From: Sulfitobacter sp. SK012
Lineage (GTDB): Bacteria; Pseudomonadota; Alphaproteobacteria; Rhodobacterales; Rhodobacteraceae
NCBI RefSeq assembly: GCF_003352085.1
Contig: NZ_CP025804.1
Coordinates: forward strand, 806,001 to 870,000
DNA: 64,000 bases
Direction: 5' to 3'
Shown in pieces: positions 16,279 through 23,491 of this stretch. The position numbers and the translations under genes were made by a program. Each line of letters begins with the position of its first letter. Positions within the stretch are counted from its first letter, which is position 1. Below the pieces are notes generated by a model. That model did no database searches. It worked only from the letters and a program-made list of their open reading frames with translations, and was not told where the DNA came from.

Positions 16279-17550
16279 TTAGCCCTTATATACTTCGCGA
16301 CCCGCAACGTAGGTCGCGCGCACTTTACCTTGCATGCGCATGCCGTCAAACGGCGTGTTGCGCGATTTTGACAGCAATGTGGCCCGGTCGAGGACAAAGG
16401 GCGCGTTTGCGTCAAACAAAACCAGATCAGCGGGAGCACCAACACTCATGCGACCGCTTGGCAGGCCAAGCCGGCGCGCGGGGTTCAAAGACAATGCGCG
16501 CCACAACACGGCAAGATCGATCATATCCGCATGGACCAAGCGCAAGGCGGCAGGCAGCAGAGTTTGCAGGCCAACTGCCCCGGAGGCGGCTTCTTCATAC
16601 GGCAGGCGTTTGGATTCCTCGTCCTGCGGTGTGTGCATGGAACAGATGATGTCGATCAAGCCAGACGCGACAGCCTCAACCACAGCGATGCGGTCGTCTT
16701 CGTCGCGCAGGGGCGGCTTGAGTTTGAAAAAGGTGCGGTAGTCGGCCACGTCCAGCGCATTCAGCGTCAGATGGTGGATGCCAATACCCGCCGTAATATC
16801 GAGGCCATTGCGTTTGGCGCGTTCCAACGCAGGCAGGGCGCGGGCGGTGGTAATCTGATCGGCGTGGTATTTCGCACCGGTCATTTCGATCAGCGCGATG
16901 TCGCGGTCCAGCCCCATGCGCTCAGCCATGGACGACACAGCGGGCAAGCCCCGGAGCGAGGCGAATTTGCCCGAAGTAACTGCTGCCCCAGCGCTGAGAA
17001 TCGGCTCTTGGGGGTGGGCGATGACCAGCGCGCCAAGTGAGCGTGCATAGGTGAGGGCGCGCGAGAACACTTTGGTGTCGGTGACCACGCGGTCGCAATC
17101 GGTAAAGGCGGCGGCCCCAGCATCCATCAAGAAACCGATTTCGGTCATCTCGCGGCCCTGCCGACCTTTGGTCAGAGCGGCCATGGGGATGACATTAACC
17201 GGTGAAGCCTCGTTCGCGCGGCGGGTGACAAATTCGAGGGTTTCGGGATTGTCGATGGCGGGCAAGGTGTCGGGGCGGGTGATCATGGTTGTCACGCCGC
17301 CTGCCGCTGCGGCGCGGCCCGCGGAGCGGTAGCTTTCCTTGTGACGCTCGCCCGGCTCACAAACTTTGACACCCAGATCGACGATGCCGGGCGCAAGGTA
17401 GCGACCTTCGCAGTCGATCATGGTTCCTTTGGCGGGATCATTGGCGCTGATCGCGGTGATTGTGCCGTCCTCAACCGTCAGGCTGCCGGGCGTGATCGTG
17501 CCTGCTTCGGGATCGATGATCTGCGCGTTGGTAAAATGCAGGAGGGTCAT
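16279..17550 (-). CDS. dihydroorotase-like protein lacking metal ligands
   Basis: Amidohydrolase-superfamily protein of 423 aa, homologous to class I dihydroorotase and encoded close to pyrB. The metal motif DxHxH is replaced by DLGVK at 58-62, so both histidines are lost, and the catalytic Asp expected in the late TDHAPH element is replaced in CSMHTPQDEE. The two other histidine regions (VIAHPQE and GIHHLTLN) remain. It is therefore probably not catalytic and may act like PyrX, the inactive partner of aspartate carbamoyltransferase. Databases usually name it pyrC. It overlaps the membrane protein gene upstream by four bases. Confidence 0.82.
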   Translation of the reverse strand: MTLLHFTNAQIIDPEAGTITPGSLTVEDGTITAISANDPAKGTMIDCEGRYLAPGIVDLGVKVCEPGERHKESYRSAGRAAAAGGVTTMITRPDTLPAIDNPETLEFVTRRANEASPVNVIPMAALTKGRQGREMTEIGFLMDAGAAAFTDCDRVVTDTKVFSRALTYARSLGALVIAHPQEPILSAGAAVTSGKFASLRGLPAVSSMAERMGLDRDIALIEMTGAKYHADQITTARALPALERAKRNGLDITAGIGIHHLTLNALDVADYRTFFKLKPPLRDEDDRIAVVEAVASGLIDIICSMHTPQDEESKRLPYEEAASGAVGLQTLLPAALRLVHADMIDLAVLWRALSLNPARRLGLPSGRMSVGAPADLVLFDANAPFVLDRATLLSKSRNTPFDGMRMQGKVRATYVAGREVYKG

Positions 17551-18089
17551 AGCGCGTCGCCTTTTTGTATGCGGCTCATCATCTGGAACACCTTTTGGCC
17601 GGGGTCAATGTCCTGAAAGCTGATGGGGGTTTGAACGGTCCCGTTTTTGCCCCGTCTTTTCCGAGCGGCAAAGGTGATCGTATCGAAAGTGCCGGTTTGT
17701 AAGGAGAGGGGGGAATCTGCGGTGATTGGATAGCTGTCCAGCTTTCGGGCTTTGAACGGCATATCGGTGGCAATGAACGCGCGGTGGCTGGTGAGGGTGT
17801 AAAAGCTGTGGCGGCGCCGGAGCGTGTCGCCCAGTACTGCTTTATAGATCAATCGAAGGCCCGCAGCAAAAAACAGCAGGCCGAACATCCAAATAAATCC
17901 TGCGGCTTTCACGGCTTGGGACATCCAAAAAATGGAGAAGGCAGTAAAAACAACACCAAAGATCCCGCTGGAGAGATCACCGGACCGCATCCGAAATCCC
18001 CCATCAGGGCGCCCTTGCCAAAGAATCTTTTCGTCCCTTTGCAGAATATCGCCCCACGGGTCGGATGTGATCTGGGCGGTGGTGTTCAT
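17547..18089 (-). CDS. membrane protein, PH-like
   Basis: A 180-residue protein with two membrane helices (about 40-58 and 64-86) between a short N-terminal domain and a C-terminal beta-rich domain. The opening ILWQGRPDGGFRMR and the later YTLTSHRAFIAT are like those of bacterial PH-domain membrane proteins, where ILWxGxP and YxLTxxRxI recur. Function unknown. It overlaps the dihydroorotase-like gene downstream and the tiny ORF upstream, both by four bases, so it is part of the coupled pyrB chain. Confidence 0.75.
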   Translation of the reverse strand: MNTTAQITSDPWGDILQRDEKILWQGRPDGGFRMRSGDLSSGIFGVVFTAFSIFWMSQAVKAAGFIWMFGLLFFAAGLRLIYKAVLGDTLRRRHSFYTLTSHRAFIATDMPFKARKLDSYPITADSPLSLQTGTFDTITFAARKRRGKNGTVQTPISFQDIDPGQKVFQMMSRIQKGDAL

Positions 18090-18202
18090 GCCGCCACCCT
18101 GTTGCAGGGGGCGATAATGTTAGGCAGTGCAACCACGGTTTTGCCTTTGGGGCTCTTGAAGACACCCCAGAAGGCTCGCCAATGGGGCAAACCCAACGTC
18201 AT
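18086..18202 (-). CDS. 38-residue hypothetical small protein
   Basis: A short ORF that fills the gap between two other genes exactly: its ATG overlaps the stop of the 33-residue membrane peptide (ATGA), and its TGA overlaps the ATG of the PH-like protein (ATGA). The peptide begins MTLGLPHWRAF and has a basic middle (FKSPKGK) and a hydrophobic end (VVALPNIIAP). It is not a membrane helix of full length. The double overlap, matching every other junction in this operon, is the main evidence; homologues would be needed to prove it. Confidence 0.5.
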   Translation of the reverse strand: MTLGLPHWRAFWGVFKSPKGKTVVALPNIIAPCNRVAA

Positions 18203-18300
18203 TCGGCCAAAAAGACCATAAGGCCTGCGAGAGCAAACGCGACCAGCAGGGCAATCATGGCGATGCGGCCGGACATTTTGGGGTCTTTTGGTTCATTCAT
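18199..18300 (-). CDS. 33-residue single-helix membrane peptide
   Basis: A short ORF with a charged N-terminus ([12 protein letters not shown]) and one hydrophobic helix (about 13-31) ending in Glu. Its ATG overlaps the stop of the tail-anchored protein gene (ATGA) and its stop overlaps the start of the 38-residue ORF, so the ribosome could pass through all three. The sequence is a typical small membrane protein and too short for standard gene finding. Partner unknown; neighbours on both sides are also membrane proteins. Confidence 0.62.
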   Translation of the reverse strand: MNEPKDPKMSGRIAMIALLVAFALAGLMVFLAE

Positions 18301-18833
18301 CGAAGGGCCCACCAGAAAATTAGGACTGCCAGCACAAATAGGGCTGCAGCGATTGCGGCACCACCTGCGCGGCCCTTGGGGGGCTCCGCTGGGGTAAGGT
18401 TCGGGGTGCCGGTGTAGGGTTGCGCGGCTTGAGCCGTAACAGGCGGGCCGGGAATTTCGAGAGCAGGTTCGCTGTAGCTGCCGATGAGTGTGAGGTCGCG
18501 GTGCGGTGACAGGGTGGTGGCCTCGTCGAAGGCTGCAGAAAAGAGCAGCAGCACATAGCCGTCCAGCGCGTCGAGCTTGGCACGATCGCGGGCAATATCA
18601 CCGGGAGGAATGGCATAACCGTCCATAAGATACGCGGGCAGGCCAACGCCGGTAAGGTCGCTGATTGGGAAAAGCTCGACGGTGTCTTCGGGGGTCTGGG
18701 TGCCGAGCAGTTCTGCGATGACCTCAGATTTGGGCTGTCTTTTCAAAGCAACCGACATGGCCGGAATAGGCCGTGAAACGGCAAAAAGTCGGACAACGCC
18801 GAACTCGCCCGCTGGAATGTTGAGGGTCGTCAT
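18297..18833 (-). CDS. tail-anchored protein of unknown function
   Basis: A 178-residue protein with a soluble domain (about 1-125), a Pro-rich linker (about 126-155) and one C-terminal membrane helix (about 157-176), so it is probably anchored with the domain in the cytoplasm. No family recognised. It overlaps pyrB by four bases upstream and the 33-residue peptide by four bases downstream. Its place between pyrB and the dihydroorotase-like gene appears to be a feature of this group of bacteria; a link with pyrimidine synthesis is not shown. Confidence 0.75.
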   Translation of the reverse strand: MTTLNIPAGEFGVVRLFAVSRPIPAMSVALKRQPKSEVIAELLGTQTPEDTVELFPISDLTGVGLPAYLMDGYAIPPGDIARDRAKLDALDGYVLLLFSAAFDEATTLSPHRDLTLIGSYSEPALEIPGPPVTAQAAQPYTGTPNLTPAEPPKGRAGGAAIAAALFVLAVLIFWWALR

Positions 18834-19777
18834 GCGGCCCCCTTGCGGGATTCAGTTAGGTTGCGTGCCAGCAGATCCATTGCAGCCATGCGGACTGCGA
18901 CGCCCATTTCGACCTGGTCCTGAATGACGCTGCGGTTGATGTCGTCAGCAAGGGTTCCATCGATTTCGACGCCGCGGTTCATTGGGCCGGGATGCATCAC
19001 AATCGCATCGGACTTGGCGTGAGAAAGCTTTGCCGCATCCAGCCCATATCTGTGGTAATATTCCCGTTCGCTGGGGATAAAACCGCCATCCATACGTTCT
19101 TTTTGCAGGCGAAGCATCATAACGACGTCTACGTCAGCGAGGCCTTCGGCCATGTCGTCAAAGACCTCTACGCCGAATTGATCGATCTGTGAGGGCATCA
19201 GCGTGGGCGGGCCAATCAGGCGAATGCGGTTTTCCATTTTACCCAAAAGCATGATGTTGGAACGGGCCACACGGGAGTGCGCAATATCGCCGCAGATCGC
19301 GATGGAAAGGCGGTGCAGACGCCCCTTGGCCCGGCGAATGGTCAGCGCATCCAGCAGCGCCTGCGTGGGGTGTTCATGACGTCCGTCACCGGCATTTAAT
19401 ACGGCGCAATTGACCTTTTGCGCCAGCAGATCCACCGCTCCTGATTGGGGGTGGCGCACAATCAACAGGTCGGGGTGCATGGCGTTGAGCGTCATGGCGG
19501 TGTCGATCAGCGTCTCGCCTTTTTTTATGGATGAGGCCTGCATCGCCATGTTCATCACATCAGCCCCAAGGCGCTTGCCTGCGATCTCGAAGCTGGCTTG
19601 CGTACGGGTCGAGTTTTCAAAGAACATGTTGATCTGGGTCAGCCCTGCCAACGCGTCGCCATGCTTGTTGGGTTGGCGGTTGAGATCCACATAGCTGTCG
19701 GCAAGGTCCAGTAAGGTGGTGATGTCGTCCTGGCTGAGGGGTTCAATGCCAAGCAGGTGGCGGTGGGCGAAACTCAT
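18830..19777 (-). CDS. pyrB: aspartate carbamoyltransferase catalytic subunit
   Basis: Joins carbamoyl phosphate and aspartate in the second step of pyrimidine synthesis. The 315-residue protein has the carbamoyl-phosphate motif [11 protein letters not shown] (about 51-61) and [13 protein letters not shown] (about 135-147). The start is placed at base 19777 ([10 protein letters not shown]); the frame runs a further 76 codons upstream, but these lie in the promoter region facing the divergent glycosylase gene. There is no pyrI. It heads a chain of eight or more overlapping genes, including a dihydroorotase relative that may be its structural partner. Confidence 0.95.
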   Translation of the reverse strand: MSFAHRHLLGIEPLSQDDITTLLDLADSYVDLNRQPNKHGDALAGLTQINMFFENSTRTQASFEIAGKRLGADVMNMAMQASSIKKGETLIDTAMTLNAMHPDLLIVRHPQSGAVDLLAQKVNCAVLNAGDGRHEHPTQALLDALTIRRAKGRLHRLSIAICGDIAHSRVARSNIMLLGKMENRIRLIGPPTLMPSQIDQFGVEVFDDMAEGLADVDVVMMLRLQKERMDGGFIPSEREYYHRYGLDAAKLSHAKSDAIVMHPGPMNRGVEIDGTLADDINRSVIQDQVEMGVAVRMAAMDLLARNLTESRKGAA

Positions 19778-19931
19778 ATGTGCAAACCTTGGATAAGTTG
19801 GCCCGTTATAGGCGGGGACGCAGGTGGTCAGCAAGCGGGGGAAAGAAACATCAAGATGCCTACCCCAAGCGCATTTCAATCGTACCTGAAGGGGGATACC
19901 GGAGCGCGGGGCGACGGCGTATGTTGGGCGC

Positions 19932-20705
19932 ATGGAATCAGTGGAATGGCATAGCGCGCGAGCGGCCCTTGAGTGGCAGATTGAGCTGGGGGCAGACGAG
20001 AGCATCGCGGATGCGCCTGTGGATCGCTATGCGTTGCCACAAAAGACCGCGAAAAAGGCCGAAGCCGCTGCGAAAAAGAGCGGGCCGGTTGATCTGGTCA
20101 AGCGCGACGCTGTGGCGGAGGCCAAAGTGGCGGCGCGCGGTGCCGGCACGCTAGAGGAACTTCACGCGGCGATGGCGGCGTTTGATTTGTGTGAATTGAA
20201 GCTCGGCGCGCGCAATCTGGTGTTCTGTGACGGGGTTGCAGGGTCACGGGTAATGGTTATCGGTGAATCGCCGGGGCGCGAAGAAGACCGCGTGGGGCGG
20301 CCCTTTGTTGGGCAGGCAGGGCAAATGCTGGATCGCATGTTTGCGGCGATTGGCATTGGGCGCTCAGTGGCAGAGGCCCCGATATATATCACCAACACCT
20401 TGCCGTGGCGTCCGCCACAGAACCGCGATCCTAAGCCTGAAGAAATCGCCATGATGAAGCCGTTCTTGGAGCGCCATATTGAATTGGCAGCCCCTGAGGT
20501 GCTTGTCATCATGGGTAATTGGGCCTGTCAGGCCTTGATGGGGCAACGCGGGATCACGCGGCTGCGCGGCACTTGGGTTGAGGTCTTGGGCCGCCCTGCG
20601 CTGCCGATGTGCCATCCTGCTTATCTGTTGCGGATGCCAGCCGCTAAGCGTGAAACTTGGGCTGATTTGCTGAGCGTGAAGGCGCGACTAGAGCGTGGCG
20701 CGTGA
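19932..20705 (+). CDS. uracil-DNA glycosylase, family 4-like
   Basis: Removes uracil from DNA, starting base-excision repair. The 257-residue protein has the family 4/5 active-site motif GESPGREED (about 111-119), the conserved [10 protein letters not shown] and the late CHPAYLLR (about 230-237). Residues 1-75 are an Ala/Lys-rich extension. Family 4 enzymes usually carry a 4Fe-4S cluster; here only one of the usual cysteines (DLCELK) is in place and the later pair falls on Met (IAMMKPF) and Ile, so the cluster may be lost. It is divergent from pyrB. The stop overlaps the LysE gene start (GTGA). Confidence 0.88.
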   Translation: MESVEWHSARAALEWQIELGADESIADAPVDRYALPQKTAKKAEAAAKKSGPVDLVKRDAVAEAKVAARGAGTLEELHAAMAAFDLCELKLGARNLVFCDGVAGSRVMVIGESPGREEDRVGRPFVGQAGQMLDRMFAAIGIGRSVAEAPIYITNTLPWRPPQNRDPKPEEIAMMKPFLERHIELAAPEVLVIMGNWACQALMGQRGITRLRGTWVEVLGRPALPMCHPAYLLRMPAAKRETWADLLSVKARLERGA

Positions 20706-21310
20706 TTGATCCTGTAACATTGCTGGCGTTTATCCCGGCTGCACTGGCGCTGAATGCGACGCCGGGTGCCGATATGATGTTTTGTTTGGGGCAAGGCATG
20801 CGGTCCGGTCCTGCGGCGGCTTGGGCCGCAAGTGCGGGCGTCGCTTTGGGCGGCATGATCCATGTGACGCTGGCGGGCTTGGGTCTGGGCGCATTGATCG
20901 CGGCGGTCCCTTGGGCGTTTAACGCGGTCCGTTGGATTGGGGTTGCCTATCTATTGGTGCTGGCGGTTCAGGCCGTGCGCGGTCATTCGAGCGCAGAAAT
21001 CAAGGCGGTTTTGCCTGCACTGGCGTTTCGGAGTGGCCTATTGGTCAATTTGACCAATCCCAAGGTGATCTTGTTCGTACTGGCGTTTGTGCCGCAGTTT
21101 GTGGTGCCCGAAGCGGGGTCGGTTCTGGGGCAATTTATGATTTTGGGTCTGGTGCAGGCCATTGGCGGGTTTGTCATCAATGGGCTAGTGGGTGTGTATG
21201 CGGGATCACTGGGGCGGCGCATGGCGCGCGGGCATCGCACCTTGGGCTGGATCACTGGTGGGATATTTGCAGCGCTGGCTGTTCGGTTGGCGATTTGGGA
21301 GCGGGCATGA
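20702..21310 (+). CDS. LysE/RhtB family amino-acid exporter
   Basis: Inner-membrane exporter of the LysE family, which expels amino acids or related small molecules. The 202-residue protein has about six helices and the family signature TPGADMMFCLGQGMRSG (about 20-36), where NPGPD or TPGPA is usual, and NLTNPKVILFVLAF (about 116-129). The start is the GTG at 20702, overlapping the glycosylase stop. The end overlaps moaB by four bases. Substrate cannot be read from the sequence. Confidence 0.88.
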   Translation: MIDPVTLLAFIPAALALNATPGADMMFCLGQGMRSGPAAAWAASAGVALGGMIHVTLAGLGLGALIAAVPWAFNAVRWIGVAYLLVLAVQAVRGHSSAEIKAVLPALAFRSGLLVNLTNPKVILFVLAFVPQFVVPEAGSVLGQFMILGLVQAIGGFVINGLVGVYAGSLGRRMARGHRTLGWITGGIFAALAVRLAIWERA

Positions 21311-21849
21311 GCAAGATTGATGAGACGGCGGAGTTTATCCCGGTGCGGATTGCCGTGCTGACGGTGTCAGACACGCGCGCACTGGCCGAAGATCGATCCG
21401 GCGATGTTTTGGTGGGGCGGATATTGGCCGCAGGCCATCTGGTGGCGGACCGCCAGATTGTGCGCGATGAGCGTGGCGATATCGCAGCGCAACTGCGGAC
21501 CTGGTGCGCGGATGCGGACATTGATGTGGTTATCAGCACCGGCGGCACTGGGCTGACGGGGCGCGATGTGACGGTTGAGGCGCACCGAGACGTCTATGAA
21601 AAAGAAATCGACGCGTTTGGGACGGTTTTTACAATCGTGTCGATGAACAAAATTGGGACTAGCGCAGTGCAATCCCGGGCCACAGGTGGGGTGGCACAAG
21701 GCACCTATCTTTTTGCGCTGCCGGGATCACCGGGGGCGTGCAAAGACGCATGGGATGAGATTTTGGTGCGTCAGCTCGACTACCGGCACCGGCCCTGCAA
21801 CTTTGTAGAAATCATGCCAAGGCTTGCTGAACATCAGCAGCGGAAGTGA
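21307..21849 (+). CDS. moaB: molybdenum cofactor biosynthesis protein B
   Basis: MoaB/MogA-type protein of 180 aa that adenylates or binds molybdopterin before metal insertion. Motifs: LTVSDTR (about 19-25), ISTGGTGLTGRDVT (about 77-90) with the GGTG loop, and ALPGSPGACKDAWDEIL (about 138-154). ATG 21307 overlaps the exporter stop; the frame is open far upstream, but that part only shadows the exporter gene. It lies far from moaDE (6301) and from the mobAB-moeA block (35858), so cofactor genes here are scattered. Confidence 0.92.
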   Translation: MSKIDETAEFIPVRIAVLTVSDTRALAEDRSGDVLVGRILAAGHLVADRQIVRDERGDIAAQLRTWCADADIDVVISTGGTGLTGRDVTVEAHRDVYEKEIDAFGTVFTIVSMNKIGTSAVQSRATGGVAQGTYLFALPGSPGACKDAWDEILVRQLDYRHRPCNFVEIMPRLAEHQQRK

Positions 21850-22021
21850 TCTTTTGGGCGCGAAGGACCCCGTTTTTACGGTGGATGCCAAACATTTTTT
21901 CGCCCAAATGTGTTAAACTTCAACGGAAGTTGCTGTGTGGGCCGTAGGACAGAACATGCAGAAGTGACTTGGTATTTCACCATCGGCCACTAGATTGTTG
22001 ATTAAGGTTTATTAGGATTGG

Positions 22022-23488
22022 ATGCCGATGCGATTTTTGCGGCAAAGCATGATCGGGTTGTTTCTGGCGGCAGTGACGCTGGGGCTATTCGTCTGGGCGG
22101 TGATGCTTGTTATGGGAGCTGTGGGGGAGCGGCTGGCCGAAAAGCCGTTTGCACCGCCTGCGCGGGAGCGGGTCTTTACAGTAAATGTGATCTTGGCCGA
22201 GCCGGGACGCCATGTACCTGAGCTGGAGAGTTTTGGTGAAGTGGCAAGCCGGCGCACGCTCGAGCTGCGTGCCGCGGGCGGTGGCCGCGTTGTTGCACTT
22301 GCCGACGCGTTTGAGGATGGCGGAGAGGTCACGGCAGGTCAGATCTTGGTCGAAATTGATCCGGCTGAAACGCAAGCAGCGGTGGACCGCGCGCAGAGTG
22401 ATTTATTGGACGCGGAAGCAGAGGTGCGCGACGCCGCGCGTGGTCTTGTTTTAGCGCGTGATGAGTTAACTGCAGCGCAAGATCAAGCCGCGCTGCGCAA
22501 GCGGGCGTTTGAACGGCAGGTTGATCTGGCAGAGCGCGGCGTGGGCACCGTGGCTACGTCGGAGACGACTGAGTTGGCCGCCGCAGCGGCGCGCGCTGTG
22601 GTGTTGGCGCGACGGCAAGCAGAAGCGCAGGCCGAAGCGCGGGTCGATCAGGCTGCAACGCGACAAGCGCGCGCTCGGATTGCATTGGCTGAAACACAGC
22701 GGCGGCTGGCAGACACAGTGCTGCGCGCGCCGTTTGATGGAATGCTGAATGAGACAAGCGTCGTTGAAGGCCGGCTGGTAAGCGCCAATGAGCGGCTGGC
22801 TGATTTGATTGATCCCGACGCTCTGGAAGTGTCGTTTCGGGTGTCGACCGCACAATACGTTCGGCTTTTGGACGAAGCAGGTCGGGTGAACAAAGCGCCA
22901 GTCACGGTCGTATTGGATGTGGCCGGCGTTGATCTTACCGCCAGTGGCGTCATCACAAGGGCGCGGGCGGCGACGGGCGAAGGGCTGACGGGGCGTGTTG
23001 TTTTTGCTGCGCTGGATACAGCGGCAGGGTTCAAACCGGGTGATTTTGTAACCGTTCGGGTGCAGGAACCTGCGTTGGATGGGGTTGTGCGGCTGCCGTC
23101 CTCTGCTGTGGATGCCCAAGGCGAAGTTCTGGTGCTGGAAGGTGGCGATCGGCTGGCCGCGCTGAACGTCGAGGTTTTGCGCAGGCAGGGCGATGATGTG
23201 TTGGTACGGGGGCCTTTAGCAGGTCGCGAAGTTGTCGAGGCGCGCTCGCCTCTGTTGGGGGCGGGGATCGCTGTGAAACCTTTGCGCGATACAGGTGCCG
23301 CCCCTGAGGTGCCCACAGCACCGGCGATGATAACATTGAGCGATGCGCGGCGGGCCAAGCTGGTTGCGTTTGTCACTGACAATAAACGTATGCCCGAAGC
23401 TGCCAAGGCGCGTGTCTTGGCGCAACTGGCAGAACCCGAAGTCTCAGCCGCCACGATTGAGCGGATCGAAAGCCGGATGGGGGGCTAG
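22022..23488 (+). CDS. RND efflux periplasmic adaptor (membrane fusion protein)
   Basis: Periplasmic adaptor of a tripartite RND efflux pump. One N-terminal membrane anchor (about 8-33) is followed by a lipoyl half, a long alpha-hairpin (about 120-235, Ala/Arg/Glu-rich), the second lipoyl half (DTVLRAPFDGMLNETSVVEG, about 238-257) and beta-barrel domains. The 488-residue length is above average because of a C-terminal helical extension of about 50 residues after a Pro-rich linker. ATG 22022 or 22028 may be the start. The permease follows three bases after the stop. No outer-membrane channel gene is nearby. Confidence 0.9.
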   Translation: MPMRFLRQSMIGLFLAAVTLGLFVWAVMLVMGAVGERLAEKPFAPPARERVFTVNVILAEPGRHVPELESFGEVASRRTLELRAAGGGRVVALADAFEDGGEVTAGQILVEIDPAETQAAVDRAQSDLLDAEAEVRDAARGLVLARDELTAAQDQAALRKRAFERQVDLAERGVGTVATSETTELAAAAARAVVLARRQAEAQAEARVDQAATRQARARIALAETQRRLADTVLRAPFDGMLNETSVVEGRLVSANERLADLIDPDALEVSFRVSTAQYVRLLDEAGRVNKAPVTVVLDVAGVDLTASGVITRARAATGEGLTGRVVFAALDTAAGFKPGDFVTVRVQEPALDGVVRLPSSAVDAQGEVLVLEGGDRLAALNVEVLRRQGDDVLVRGPLAGREVVEARSPLLGAGIAVKPLRDTGAAPEVPTAPAMITLSDARRAKLVAFVTDNKRMPEAAKARVLAQLAEPEVSAATIERIESRMGG

Positions 23489-23491
23489 GGC

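Noticed and set aside
20932..21306. Extended N-terminus for moaB
   Set aside because: This part translates the LysE gene in another frame; the ATGA overlap at 21307 gives the normal MoaB start.
22648..23454. Long minus-strand frame of 268 codons opposite the RND adaptor
   Set aside because: Ser/Thr/Ala/Arg-rich translation without any motif, mirror of a high-GC gene; the plus-strand adaptor is well supported.
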